Notes: generated by a model not told the origin, from the letters alone. Counted from the stretch's first letter, positions 18,097 to 28,562 are shown. The stretch is DNA of 56,807 nucleotides from Planctomycetaceae bacterium (GCA_020850695.1 JADZEF010000239.1:1-56807), one strand, 5' to 3'. Made by a program: numbers and translations.

Positions 18097-19545
18097 TCAG
18101 AACAGTTCCCCGATCGGCTGGCCCCCTTCCTCGACGATGTACCGCGGGCGGCCGCGCGGGTCGAGATAGGTCGTGTCGAGCGGGACGCCCATGTGGCGGT
18201 AGATCGTCGCCGCCAGATCGCCCGGAGTGACGGGGCGGTCCTTGATGCGGCCGCCGTCCTTCTCGCTGGCGCCGATCACCTGGCCGTGCCGCATGCCACC
18301 GCCCGCGAGGCACATCGACATCACCACCGGCCAATGGTCGCGGCCGTCGGAGCTCCCCTGCGTGCCCATGTTGGGGGTGCGGCCGAACTCGCCCATCGCG
18401 ATGACGAGCGTGTCGTCGAGCAGGTTCCGCTCATCGAGATCGCCGACGAGCGTGGTGATGAGATGATCGAACAGCGGAAGGAGCGGGCCGAGGCCCCGCG
18501 TGATGCCGCCGTACGGCGGAATATTGTCCCCGTGAGTGTCCCACGTGCCCGAGGCGCTGTGATAGCTGAGATCGAGCGTGACGAACGAGACCCCCGCTTC
18601 GACGAGACGCCGGGCCAGCAGGGCCTGCTGGCACCAGAGGTGTTTGCCGTAGCGGGCGCGGTTGGCTTCCGGCTCGCGGGTGATGTCGAACGCTTCCTGC
18701 GCCCCGCGGCCGATCACCATTTCGATCGCCTGCCGGCTGAACGTGTCGAGGGCCTCCATCGACCCGCTCCGGTCGAGGTCCGAGCGAAGCCGATCGAACT
18801 GCTTCATCAACCCGTGCCGCTCGTTCATGCGGTCGTGCGAGAGGCCCTGGGCGAACTGGAACATGTTCCCGCCCGCCATGCGGCCGGTGTCGACGCCGAC
18901 GTCGGTATACACCGGCAGCCGGGCGGCGTTATCGGCCAGAAAGGGGTCGTACTGCTTGCCAAGCCAACCCGCCCACGCGACATGCGACCGCGACTTCTGA
19001 AAGGCGACGTACGGCGGCATGCCGGGCGCATTCGGCCCGTGATGCTTGGCGATGATCGACCCGATGGACGGATACATCTCGCCTTTCGGATTCACGCGGG
19101 GGGCGGCCTCGCGGTTGCCGGTCTGGAAGACCTTGTTCGGCTCGTGATTGCTTTTCTCGGGGTCGACCGACCGCAACACCGTGAACTTGTCGAGCATCGC
19201 CGCCTGTTTCGGCAGGTGCTCGCACAGGAGCACACCCGGCACCTTCGTCTGAGTGACGCCGAAGGGGCCGCGGTTGGCGTACGGGCGGTCGGGCTTCGGG
19301 TCCCACGTGTCGATGTGGCTCGGGCCGCCCGCCATCCAGAGAAGAATGACGCTCTTGCGATTCGACGTCCTGCCGGTCTCGGCCGCCTGCGCCCGCTGCC
19401 GCAACAGGTTCGGCAGGGTCAGCCCGCCAATTCCGGCCAGACTCGCCTTCAACATGCCCCGCCGCGAGCCGAAAAACAGCCCTTCGCGTTCGCGGCCGTT
19501 GAAATGCGTAAAGGCGTGACCGTGGTCATGAACCCGGCGCGACAT
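18097..19545 (-). CDS. DUF1501 protein, Tat-exported
   Basis: DUF1501 family, 482 residues, the usual length. A twin-arginine leader (R28-R29, GMLKASLAGIGGLTLP) precedes the sulfatase/phosphatase-like core: VILLWMAGGPSHIDTWDPKP near the start, GTWDTHGDN in the middle, and VIAMGEFGRTPNMG then GRDHWP near the end, which are the likely metal ligands of the alkaline-phosphatase fold. Members are hugely expanded in planctomycetes, often next to DUF1549/DUF1553 cytochrome-like genes, but no such partner is present here. Substrate unknown. GGAGAC lies upstream of the start. Confidence 0.9.
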   Translation of the reverse strand: MSRRVHDHGHAFTHFNGREREGLFFGSRRGMLKASLAGIGGLTLPNLLRQRAQAAETGRTSNRKSVILLWMAGGPSHIDTWDPKPDRPYANRGPFGVTQTKVPGVLLCEHLPKQAAMLDKFTVLRSVDPEKSNHEPNKVFQTGNREAAPRVNPKGEMYPSIGSIIAKHHGPNAPGMPPYVAFQKSRSHVAWAGWLGKQYDPFLADNAARLPVYTDVGVDTGRMAGGNMFQFAQGLSHDRMNERHGLMKQFDRLRSDLDRSGSMEALDTFSRQAIEMVIGRGAQEAFDITREPEANRARYGKHLWCQQALLARRLVEAGVSFVTLDLSYHSASGTWDTHGDNIPPYGGITRGLGPLLPLFDHLITTLVGDLDERNLLDDTLVIAMGEFGRTPNMGTQGSSDGRDHWPVVMSMCLAGGGMRHGQVIGASEKDGGRIKDRPVTPGDLAATIYRHMGVPLDTTYLDPRGRPRYIVEEGGQPIGELF

Positions 19546-19782
19546 GTGTCTCAGTCTCCGGACAAGAATTCAGTCAAAGCTTCGGCATTCGGCGAACCCG
19601 ACGCATGCACCATTATCTATCTCTCTTCAATCTACTCTTCGGCCGCCCGCGGGAGCAACCTCAAGCTGTTCGCGAGGAGAGGACCGGAGATGCCTCATGA
19701 AGTGTACATCAGATGCGACATTGGGCTGGAATGTGGCTGGGACTGCCGAAAGAATAGAGGGATCGTTTGCATTTTAGCGGGG

Positions 19783-20100
19783 ATGATGATGAGCACGGTT
19801 TCGGTCGAGCACATTCACCTCGATGAGCGTGGCGTGGCCCGCATCATCGGGTCGCGGACAAAGGTCATCCAGATCGTCATGGATCGCATGGCGAATGGCT
19901 GGACGGCCGAGGAGATCCAGCGTCAGCATCCTCATCTTTCTTTGGCGGCCATTTACGACGCCTTCGCGTTTTACTACGACCATCAGGACGAGTTGGACGA
20001 GCAGATTCGGCAGAGTCTGCTCACGGTTGAAGAGTACAAACGCGAGTTTCCAATGCCAGAACTGGCTCAACGGATTCGAGCCGAGAGGGCGAACCCGTGA
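19783..20100 (+). CDS. DUF433 protein, probable antitoxin
   Basis: DUF433 protein of 105 residues. The helix-turn-helix-like core is VARIIGSRTKVIQIVMDRMANGWTAEEIQRQHPHLSLAAIYDAFAFYYDH, matching the family pattern of a promoter-binding antitoxin. Three ATG codons in a row (19783, 19786, 19789) make the exact start uncertain. Its stop overlaps the next start by 4 nt, so the two genes form a coupled toxin-antitoxin-like operon. It sits between two DUF1501 genes that it is not evidently related to. Confidence 0.8.
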   Translation: MMMSTVSVEHIHLDERGVARIIGSRTKVIQIVMDRMANGWTAEEIQRQHPHLSLAAIYDAFAFYYDHQDELDEQIRQSLLTVEEYKREFPMPELAQRIRAERANP

Positions 20101-20444
20101 GCGTCGGGCTCTATATGGACGAACATGTTCACAGCGAAATCTCAAATCAACTCCAAAGTCTCGGCGTCGATGTCCTCACGATTCAGGCTGATCAGCGAAG
20201 AGGCTCCCATGACCTCGATGTGTTGGATCGGGCAACCGAGCTCGGCCGCGTCCTTCTGACTCACGATGAGGATTTCCTCCGGGAAGCCTCAATCCGCCAG
20301 CAATCGGGCGTCGAATTCAGTGGTGTCATATACGGCCATCCGCTATGCGTCACCATCGGACAATGCGTTGCCGATCTGGAAGTCCTCTGCAAAGCAGGTG
20401 ACACGGCTGATTTCCTGAATCAGGTTTATTTCCTGCCCCTTTGA
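20097..20444 (+). CDS. DUF5615 PIN-like protein, probable toxin
   Basis: DUF5615 family (PIN-like nuclease fold), 115 residues. Conserved acidic positions are visible: YMDEHV at the N-terminus, GSHDLDVLDRATELGRVLLTHDEDFL in the middle. DUF5615 proteins are regularly encoded right after DUF433 genes and are thought to be the toxin nucleases of that pair. The start is a GTG whose last bases overlap the upstream stop codon (GTGA), which argues for translational coupling. Confidence 0.82.
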   Translation: MSVGLYMDEHVHSEISNQLQSLGVDVLTIQADQRRGSHDLDVLDRATELGRVLLTHDEDFLREASIRQQSGVEFSGVIYGHPLCVTIGQCVADLEVLCKAGDTADFLNQVYFLPL

Positions 20445-20464
20445 CCGCCTGACACAGTTCCACG

Positions 20465-21898
20465 ATGCACAACCCGCCCCTCTCCCGCCGCGCCCTCCTC
20501 TCCCGCTGCACGCTCGGCGTCGGTTCGCTGGCCCTCGCTTCGCTGCTTCGCGACGAGCAGCTGCTCGCCGATCCCTCAAAGCCCGACCTCGGCCGTCGCA
20601 CGTTCGACCTGAAGCCCAAGACGCCGCACGCGGCGCCGAAGGCGCGGGCCATGATCTCGATGTTCATGCAGGGGGGGCCCAGCCACATCGACCTGTTCGA
20701 CCCCAAGCCCGAGATGGCGAAGTATCACCTCAAGCCTTTCCCAGGGGAGATCAAGTACGACAACGCCGCCGAGGCCAGCTCAAAGGTTTTCGCGTCGCCG
20801 TGGAAATTCGCGAAGCACGGCAACGTCGGGGCCGATGTCTCCGAGCTGCTCCCGCACTTCGCTACCATCGTCGATGACGTGACGGTCGTGCGGTCGATGC
20901 ACACGGGGGTCAATAACCACGTCCAGTCGATCCACGCCCTCAACAACGGCCGCATCCAGGCGGGGCGGCCGGCCCTCGGCAGCTGGCTGACCTACGGGCT
21001 CGGCAGCGAATCGCAGGAGCTTCCCGCCTTCGTCGTCCTGACCGATCCCGATGGTTTGCCGGTCGACGGCGTCTTCAACTGGTCGAACGGCTGGCTTCCG
21101 TCGCTCTACCAAGGGACCGTCGTCCGCCCGCGCGAGCCGCGGATCCTCAACCTCGAACCGCCGGAGCAGTTCCGCGGCGACGTCCAGGAAGGGTATCTCG
21201 GCTTCCTGAATCAGCTCAATCGCAAGCATCTCGAGCAGCATCCGGGCGAGCACGACCTCGACGCCCGCATCGCCAGCTACGAACTGGCCGCCCGCATGCA
21301 GACCGCCGCCCGCGAAGCCCTCGACATCAGCCAGGAGACGAAGGCGACGCAGACGATGTACGGCCTCGACGACCCCGCCACCAAGGACTACGGCACGCGG
21401 TGCCTCATCGCCCGCCGCCTCGTCGAGCGGGGCGTGCGGTTCGTGCAGCTCTACACCCGCTACCAATACTGGGACCATCACGGCAACATCGAAAAGGCGC
21501 TCCCCGCCTCGTGCAAGAAGGTCGACCAGCCGGGGGCGGCCCTCGTCAAAGATCTGAAGCAGCGCGGCCTTCTCGACAGCACCCTCGTTCATTGGGGGGG
21601 CGAAATGGGACGCCTGCCGGTCATCCAGAATGAAAAGAACATCGGGCGCGACCACAACACCTACGGCTTCACCGCGTGGTATGCGGGGGGAGGCATTCGG
21701 GCGGGGCACGTCCACGGGGCGACGGACGAGTTCGGGCACAAGGCGGTCGAGAAGGTCGTCAATCACTACGACTTCCACGCCACGCTGCTGCACCTCTTCG
21801 GCCTCGACCCGACACGACTCGTCTATCGCCACAACGCCCGCGAGCAGACGCTCCTCGACGGCCAGGAAGGGAAGATCGTCACCGAGATTCTGGCCTGA
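20465..21898 (+). CDS. DUF1501 protein
   Basis: Second DUF1501 protein, 477 residues, oriented opposite to the one at 18097. The N-terminus has LSRRALLSRCTLGVGSLAL, a Tat-like leader. Core motifs are ISMFMQGGPSHIDLFDPKP, the YWDHHGN segment, VHWGGEMGRLP and GRDHN, which align with the metal ligands of the family. It begins 20 bp after the DUF5615 gene, but nothing else links them. Function is unknown; it belongs to the periplasmic set of planctomycete-specific hydrolase-like proteins. Confidence 0.9.
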   Translation: MHNPPLSRRALLSRCTLGVGSLALASLLRDEQLLADPSKPDLGRRTFDLKPKTPHAAPKARAMISMFMQGGPSHIDLFDPKPEMAKYHLKPFPGEIKYDNAAEASSKVFASPWKFAKHGNVGADVSELLPHFATIVDDVTVVRSMHTGVNNHVQSIHALNNGRIQAGRPALGSWLTYGLGSESQELPAFVVLTDPDGLPVDGVFNWSNGWLPSLYQGTVVRPREPRILNLEPPEQFRGDVQEGYLGFLNQLNRKHLEQHPGEHDLDARIASYELAARMQTAAREALDISQETKATQTMYGLDDPATKDYGTRCLIARRLVERGVRFVQLYTRYQYWDHHGNIEKALPASCKKVDQPGAALVKDLKQRGLLDSTLVHWGGEMGRLPVIQNEKNIGRDHNTYGFTAWYAGGGIRAGHVHGATDEFGHKAVEKVVNHYDFHATLLHLFGLDPTRLVYRHNAREQTLLDGQEGKIVTEILA

Positions 21899-21927
21899 CC
21901 CGTGGGATAGGCTTCCAGCCTGACAGT

Positions 21928-22052
21928 GTGGCACGAGACTCCGTCTCGTGAAGCGGCGCGGGAAGCCGTAAAACGTCCCATGCGAATCAATGCGGTAGGG
22001 GATGGCTTTCAAACCGATCCGTGCTGATTCACGACATGGAATGTCGTGCCAC
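21928..22052. repeat. REPIN family A, second copy
   Basis: Same ends as the element at 161-287: GTGG with hairpin CACGAGACTCCGTCTCGTG at the left, CACGACATGGAATGTCGTG with CCAC at the right. The inner 70 bases have diverged but keep parts such as CCCATGCGAATCAAT. It starts 29 bp after the stop of the DUF1501 gene and ends 124 bp before the LRR gene. Confidence 0.8.
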
Positions 22053-22175
22053 ACTGGCCATACCGGAGTGACGCCCTGCGACTTTCGATTTCGTCGCGGC
22101 GCGGTAAGATCCGAAGTGAATCAAAGCCAACGGGACACCCGCGTGTCCTTGAGAATGCGTTCGGAGGATTCAGCC

Positions 22176-22829
22176 ATGCGGAAGTTGTTCGGGTTGGGGC
22201 TCGTTGCGGTCGTGCTGGCGACGTCGGTCGGAATGGCCCAGGAAAAACCGGCCGAGAAGCCGAAGCGAACCGATGCGGAGAACAACGCGATCGCCGCGCT
22301 GCGGAAGAGCGGCGTTCACGTGATGGAACTGGCGCAGACCGACACGCGGCTCGAAGTCGCGTTTCATCTCGCGGACGGTAAGGTCACGGACGACAAGCTG
22401 GCCCCGCTCAAGGAGCTGAAGAACGTCTATTCCGTCAACCTGCGCGGCACCGAAGTGACCGACGCGGGACTGGCGAATCTCTCGGGGCTCACGACGCTCG
22501 CCAAGCTGCACCTGGAAAAGACGAAGATCACCGATGCGGGGCTGGCTCACCTCAAGCCGCTGGCCGAGCTTGAATATCTGAACCTCTACGGCACCGCTGT
22601 GACCGATGCGGGGCTGGCGAATCTCGAGGGGCTCAAGAAGCTGAAGAAGGTCTATCTGTGGGAATCGAAGGTGACCGATGACGGGGCCAAGAAGCTGACC
22701 GCCGCCGTGCCGGGCATCCAGATCGTCCGCGGAATCGTCGAGGCGAAGGCGGTTGAAGTGAAGCCGGAAGAAAAGAAGGCGGAAGAGAAGAAGCCCGAAG
22801 AAAAGAAACCTGAGGAGAAGAAGAACTGA
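22176..22829 (+). CDS. Secreted leucine-rich repeat protein
   Basis: Exported protein of 217 residues. A signal peptide (1-21, ending GMAQE) is followed by leucine-rich repeats of the planctomycete type, 'LxxLxxLxxLxLxxTxVTDAGLAxL': VTDAGLANLSGLTTL, ITDAGLAHLKPLAEL, VTDAGLANLEGLKKL, VTDDGAKKL. The C-terminus is a low-complexity Lys/Glu tail made of PEEKK units (about residues 190-217). It probably mediates protein binding in the periplasm. GGAGG 8 bases upstream fixes the start; the longer open frame from 22002 is rejected as it would run through the REPIN. A terminator follows. Confidence 0.85.
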   Translation: MRKLFGLGLVAVVLATSVGMAQEKPAEKPKRTDAENNAIAALRKSGVHVMELAQTDTRLEVAFHLADGKVTDDKLAPLKELKNVYSVNLRGTEVTDAGLANLSGLTTLAKLHLEKTKITDAGLAHLKPLAELEYLNLYGTAVTDAGLANLEGLKKLKKVYLWESKVTDDGAKKLTAAVPGIQIVRGIVEAKAVEVKPEEKKAEEKKPEEKKPEEKKN

Positions 22830-22859
22830 CGCAGGTCGGTTCGGTTGGGGAACGAGTCA

Positions 22860-22890
22860 CGCCCGGCTCCTGTGGCCGGGCGTTTGCTTT
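22860..22890 (+). terminator. Rho-independent terminator after the LRR gene
   Basis: Stem CGCCCGGC (22860-22867) pairs with GCCGGGCG (22875-22882) and is followed by TTTGCTTT. The REPIN of family B starts 5 bases further on. Confidence 0.8.
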
Positions 22891-22894
22891 AAAA

Positions 22895-23005
22895 GTAGCC
22901 TTCATGCTCCGCATGAAGTTAAGCCGCCGTGACGTCGCGGGCGGCACTCGTCATCGCTGCCCCTTGCGCGCACGGCCTAACCTCATGCGGAGCATGAGCT
23001 GCTAT
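22895..23005. repeat. REPIN family B, copy 2
   Basis: GTAG at 22895-22898 begins a hairpin with CATGCTCCGCATG. The opposed hairpin at the right is followed by CTAT, a degenerate complement of GTAG. The stop codon of the VanX-like gene (23002-23004, TAG on the minus strand) lies in this right tag. Spacer bases between the hairpins differ from copy 1. Confidence 0.75.
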
Positions 23006-23850
23006 TGGGACCGCGCCCGCTCCATCGCGGCGGCAATCTCGCGCTGGAGCGCCGGCAGCGGGTTGAGCGGATCGAGCGGATTTGGAATCGCGGTGACGCG
23101 ATTCGTTTGTGGATCCCAGTCGACGGGACCGAAGCGGCCAGGTTCAGAACGCCCGGTGTAGATGTGACCGAGGGCATCGCCCGAGTTGTAGTGCCAGAAC
23201 TCGAACTCGTAATGCATGAGGCCCTGGGCCTCGAGCATCGCCGTGATGGCCAGCCGGTTTTCGAGAGCTTCGGGCTCGATGAACGGCGAACGCATGGGAG
23301 TCCGCTCGCTCATGTGAAGGTACGGATTGCCCCGCCACACCTCGGTTCCATCGTCACGGCGGAAGACCGAGATGTCGATGGCCGAGCCCGACATGTGGGT
23401 GCCCACCTTGGGAATGTTGGCCACCAGCACCGTCGCCCGGCGGAAAACGGTCTCGACAGGGGGAATCTCGCCGCCGAACTCCCAGATGCATTTCTGCAGG
23501 ATCGAGTCGAACAGGTCGGGCTTGCGGACGAGTTCCCCCTGCATCTGGAGCGAGCGGAATCCATCCTCGATCTTGAGGATCCACCCGCGCTCGTTCATCG
23601 CCCGGCCCACCGCCACGACATCCTTCACGAGACTCTCTCGCATGAAGTACACGCGGTCGAGACCGCCGGCGATCTTCGTGTCGGAGAAGAGCATCTCGAC
23701 TCCCGCTGTCTTTGCCGCATCCGGAATCGACGCGAAGCCTTCCCCGCACTCGCGGACTGGGAACTCCATGATGCGGCGAACGAGCTGGAAGCCGAGTTCC
23801 ATCTGCTCGGTCCAGTAAGCACGGCGGGCGGCTTCGGTAGGCGTATTCAT
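23002..23850 (-). CDS. VanX-like D-Ala-D-Ala dipeptidase (M15D family)
   Basis: Zn-dependent peptidase of 282 residues similar to D-alanyl-D-alanine dipeptidases. Zinc ligands are His152 and Asp159 in GTHMSGSAIDISVF and His220 in EFEFWHYN, with Glu217 as the catalytic base; EDGFRS (Arg near 99) matches the substrate-binding D-x-[YF]-R motif. VanX-type enzymes cleave the D-Ala-D-Ala dipeptide in recycling or glycopeptide resistance. No vanH, vanA or regulator genes are adjacent, so a cell-wall recycling role is more likely. No signal peptide is seen from the preferred start at 23850. The stop codon falls inside the REPIN tag. Confidence 0.85.
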   Translation of the reverse strand: MNTPTEAARRAYWTEQMELGFQLVRRIMEFPVRECGEGFASIPDAAKTAGVEMLFSDTKIAGGLDRVYFMRESLVKDVVAVGRAMNERGWILKIEDGFRSLQMQGELVRKPDLFDSILQKCIWEFGGEIPPVETVFRRATVLVANIPKVGTHMSGSAIDISVFRRDDGTEVWRGNPYLHMSERTPMRSPFIEPEALENRLAITAMLEAQGLMHYEFEFWHYNSGDALGHIYTGRSEPGRFGPVDWDPQTNRVTAIPNPLDPLNPLPALQREIAAAMERARSQ

Positions 23851-23919
23851 GGTCTCGATGGGAGAGAGTTGAGAGGCAAGAGAAAAGAAGAGCGGGAGCC
23901 CCACCGGGCTTGTTCGTGA

Positions 23920-25224
23920 CTACTTCGTCGGCTTGAACGACTCGAAGACGTCGGCGAGCACCTTGTCGGCGAGGCGATTGAGTTCCTCATGAATGAGCGG
24001 CTCAGCCTCGGGCAGCAGCGGCGACGAATTCGGTTCGTAGCCCCCCTCCTCGTACGACTTCGCCGTGCAGATGTAACCCAGGTACCCGTTCGCATAGCCG
24101 ACGATGATCGGCGTCGCGCGGTCGTCAATCGCCTTCTCGAGGCGGTAGCCATATTCGACCATCGGCTCTCCGGGAATCGTCAGGAACAGGAAATCCCCCA
24201 CCCGCAGCGCCTGCATCTCGCACTTCACCCGCTCCTTCTTTCCGGGAAGCTCGATCACGCTCGACGCCACCTTCAGCGGGTAGATCGTCCGCCGCTTCGC
24301 CCGCTCCTCCCGCACGACGCTCGCATCGGCCGCCCGCACCACCGCACCCCCCAGGTTGCGGCCCGTCCAGCGGATGTCCGCATCATCCCCGCAACGATAC
24401 GGCACGCCCGGCAGGTTCGGCCGGATATCTCCCGCACACCCCTGCAGGAATAACGCGCTCGTCCCCTTGCCATACACCGTCTCGACAAACGTCTGCGCCT
24501 CGCCGGGGAAGTCAGCGCTGATCTTCGGGAAACCGTTCGGATAGGGCGGCGTCAGCTTGTCTCCCCAGGTGAAAACGCACGGATGACACACCGCATGCAT
24601 CAGCACGCACAGCGGCTCGATCGTCCGCCCATCGTCGAACCGCAGCACCTTCACGCGGTGATCGCACAATCCCTCGGGATTCAACCGCACCACGGACCGC
24701 CCGTTGACCGTCTTCCGGCGGTTGATGTTGAAATCGATGCGGTCTTCGCCGTAGCCGATCGACACTGGACGCATCTCTCTCGCGGCTTCGCCCGCCGCCT
24801 TGGCGACACGGGCCACCATCTCTTGGCCCCACTCCGACTCGGTCGACCAGCCGGGCCCCGAGTGGTTGTGCGATGCCGCAACCAGAATGTTGTCGCGCGG
24901 AATGTCGGCCGACTTCGAGACGGCGTCACGAAGGGCATCGACCATCGACGTCGGCGTGCCGATGAGATCGAGCGTGATCATGGCCGCGCGCGTCTGCTCG
25001 TTGGACAGCAGCAGGATGCCCGCACGGAGCGGATCGCGGACCCCGCTGACGGGCCGGATATGGCCGACGACGGGCGTGTCGGGCGGCGGCGTGATGTCGA
25101 CCTTGGCGGACGCGGCCTTGAGATTCGATTCGACGCGAAACGCCGGCTCGTCTCCGACGAGTCGAGTGGTGAGGGACGTCCAGGCAAGCAGTCCCGCAAG
25201 GACGGACAGAATGGCGGGTCTCAT
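23920..25224 (-). CDS. Neutral/alkaline ceramidase-like exported hydrolase
   Basis: Exported protein of 434 residues in the neutral/alkaline non-lysosomal ceramidase N-terminal domain group. A signal peptide (1-24) is followed by KVDITPPPDTPVVGH, the family's first conserved stretch. LVAASHNHSGPGW has the His pair of the zinc site, and LMHAVCHPCVF and GCAGDIRPN are further conserved segments. It lacks the C-terminal ceramidase domain, as is common in planctomycete members, so hydrolysis of ceramide is doubtful; an amidase-like role on other substrates is possible. It lies 69 bp upstream of the VanX-like gene on the same strand and may be co-transcribed with it. Confidence 0.85.
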   Translation of the reverse strand: MRPAILSVLAGLLAWTSLTTRLVGDEPAFRVESNLKAASAKVDITPPPDTPVVGHIRPVSGVRDPLRAGILLLSNEQTRAAMITLDLIGTPTSMVDALRDAVSKSADIPRDNILVAASHNHSGPGWSTESEWGQEMVARVAKAAGEAAREMRPVSIGYGEDRIDFNINRRKTVNGRSVVRLNPEGLCDHRVKVLRFDDGRTIEPLCVLMHAVCHPCVFTWGDKLTPPYPNGFPKISADFPGEAQTFVETVYGKGTSALFLQGCAGDIRPNLPGVPYRCGDDADIRWTGRNLGGAVVRAADASVVREERAKRRTIYPLKVASSVIELPGKKERVKCEMQALRVGDFLFLTIPGEPMVEYGYRLEKAIDDRATPIIVGYANGYLGYICTAKSYEEGGYEPNSSPLLPEAEPLIHEELNRLADKVLADVFESFKPTK

Positions 25225-25416
25225 GAGGCGGGCTCGGAGGGAGGGTGGGTGGGGCGCGCGAGGCTTATTGGTGACTGACCACTATATCGAGCCGGCAGGC
25301 GTTCGCCGATTCCGCAGGAAGCGCACGAATTCTCGCCATCGAAGGTGAACCTCAACGAGCCTTCCCGCGTCTTCCCATCGCACGACGACGAAACCCACTC
25401 GCTCCGGTGCCCCGAC

Positions 25417-25503
25417 ATGACTGCCCCTCGCAAACCACAGAGCATCCCTGCCGGCCGCAACGGCGGTTTCGGCGGCGGTGCGCAGAAACGTCGGATCGAG
25501 TGA
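25417..25503 (+). CDS. Possible small protein, 28 residues
   Basis: A short open frame of 28 codons, basic and Gly-rich (MTAPRKPQS, then GGFGGGAQKRRIE at the end). It ends 20 bp before a strong terminator on the same strand, which implies a short transcript here. No Shine-Dalgarno site is evident, and the RNA may instead be non-coding. Low confidence. Confidence 0.3.
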   Translation: MTAPRKPQSIPAGRNGGFGGGAQKRRIE

Positions 25504-25523
25504 CGAACGGACTCTTCAATGAG

Positions 25524-25560
25524 GCCCGGCGTCGCTCGCGGAGTGACATCGGGCTTTTTT
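25524..25560 (+). terminator. Strong Rho-independent terminator
   Basis: Outer stem GCCCG (25524-25528) with CGGGC (25550-25554), an inner stem GTCGCTC with GAGTGAC, then six Ts. It ends a plus-strand transcript that would contain the small ORF at 25417 and insulates the tRNA cluster downstream. Confidence 0.75.
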
Positions 25561-25645
25561 GTGCCTCTGCAATCGTCAGTGGGCGTTCGCGCGGAGTGAA
25601 TCGAAATGCGTTCTCGTCGGCTCAAACAGACCCTGCGGTGCGTGC

Positions 25646-25717
25646 GGGGTTGTGGTGTAACGGCAGCACAACGGGCTTTTACCCCGTCTGGCGAGGGTTC
25701 GAATCCTTCCGACCCCA
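25646..25717 (+). tRNA. tRNA-Lys(UUU)
   Basis: Full cloverleaf by eye: acceptor GGGGTTG with CGACCCC, D arm GTG/CAC, anticodon stem ACGGG/CCCGT with loop CTTTTAC (anticodon TTT at 25678-25680), five-base variable loop, T arm GAGGG/CCTTC with TTCGAAT. Discriminator A. CCA is not encoded. Confidence 0.9.
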
Positions 25718-25790
25718 CTGCGAAAATCGCGGATGAGGCAATCGTTGCTCGGCGTGGAAGCGACCGCCAGGACGATCGATGGAATGATGG

Positions 25791-25863
25791 GGGATCAAGG
25801 TGTTAGCGGCAGCACACTCGGTTCTTACCCGAGCAGGTGACGGTTCAAGTCCGTCTGATCCCA
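25791..25863 (+). tRNA. tRNA-Lys(CUU)
   Basis: Acceptor GGGATCA with TGATCCC, anticodon stem CTCGG/CCGAG with loop TTCTTAC (anticodon CTT at 25824-25826), T loop TTCAAGT. Discriminator A, no encoded CCA. The D-arm sequence resembles that of the neighbouring Lys(UUU) gene, suggesting ancient duplication. Confidence 0.9.
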
Positions 25864-25953
25864 CTTGGAAATGCGGGACGTCCAGCAATTCCAATGCTGG
25901 TCTGTCCGTCTCTCCATCCCTCTGTCCCTCAATCTCTCCATCGCTTCAAGCAA

Positions 25954-26024
25954 GCGTCCATGTTGTAACGGTAGCCTCCCTGCTTGCCATGTAGGAAGTG
26001 CGGGTTCAATTCCCGCTGGACGCT
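25954..26024 (+). tRNA. tRNA-Gly(GCC)
   Basis: Acceptor GCGTCCA with TGGACGC, anticodon stem CCTGC/GTAGG with loop TTGCCAT (anticodon GCC at 25986-25988), T arm GCGGG/CCCGC. Discriminator T. Encoded CCA absent; a run of Ts follows directly and may end the transcript. Confidence 0.9.
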
Positions 26025-26052
26025 CTTTTTCTCGATTCGCTGCTTGCGACTC

Positions 26053-26124
26053 CGGCGCGTAGGAAAGCGGTACTCCGCCTGCTTTGGGAGCAGGAGACCG
26101 TCGGTTCGAATCCGACCGTGCCGA
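26053..26124 (+). tRNA. tRNA-Pro(UGG)
   Basis: Acceptor CGGCGCG with CGTGCCG, anticodon stem CCTGC/GCAGG with loop TTTGGGA (anticodon TGG at 26085-26087), T arm GTCGG/CCGAC with TTCGAAT. The first base is C, as is typical of bacterial tRNA-Pro. No encoded CCA. Confidence 0.9.
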
Positions 26125-26301
26125 CCTGGGTGTTGCGCTCGCCCGCCCTGCCCTCTCAACGGCTGAACCGCCGCTGATCGATAGAGCACTCGGGTTCCTG
26201 GGAAGAACTGGTTCGCCGCCGACGCGTGCTTGAACCGCTGCGCCAATTCGCCGATCATTCCCCGGGACGCCAGGTCGACCGATTTCCTCCGTGCCGGCTT
26301 T

Positions 26302-26366
26302 GGTGCGAACAGGCAGAACGCGAATGCCCAACGGGGAAACAAACTCGCTTCCAGCCTGTTCGCACC
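26302..26366. repeat. 13-bp inverted repeat upstream of the peptidase gene
   Basis: GGTGCGAACAGGC (26302-26314) is repeated in perfect inverse at 26354-26366 around a 39-base loop. Directly after it are about three decamer-like units of the form CACACCTTTT (26362-26395). It lies in the 5' region of the prolyl oligopeptidase gene. The rest of 26125-26411 shows nothing else. Confidence 0.6.
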
Positions 26367-26411
26367 TCTTCACACCTTTTCCCACCCCTTCGCCCCCGTG
26401 CCGGACCTCCC

Positions 26412-28556
<2,145 letters not shown>

Positions 28557-28562
28557 CGTGCA

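Larger units (their letters stand above)
25225..25645. other. Intergenic region before the tRNA genes
   Basis: About 420 bases between the ceramidase gene (minus strand) and the tRNA cluster. It holds only the possible 28-codon ORF at 25417 and the strong terminator at 25524. A promoter for the tRNAs is expected at 25560-25640 but no clear boxes were found. Confidence 0.5.

Noticed and set aside
18193..19782. N-terminal 530 codons of an open frame that ends in the DUF433 gene
   Set aside because: This part is antisense to the DUF1501 gene at 18097-19545. Only the last 105 codons, starting at 19783, have a recognisable family.
23002..23010. Truncation of the VanX-like protein by the REPIN
   Set aside because: All zinc and catalytic residues lie well upstream and the length is normal, so at most a few C-terminal residues are affected.
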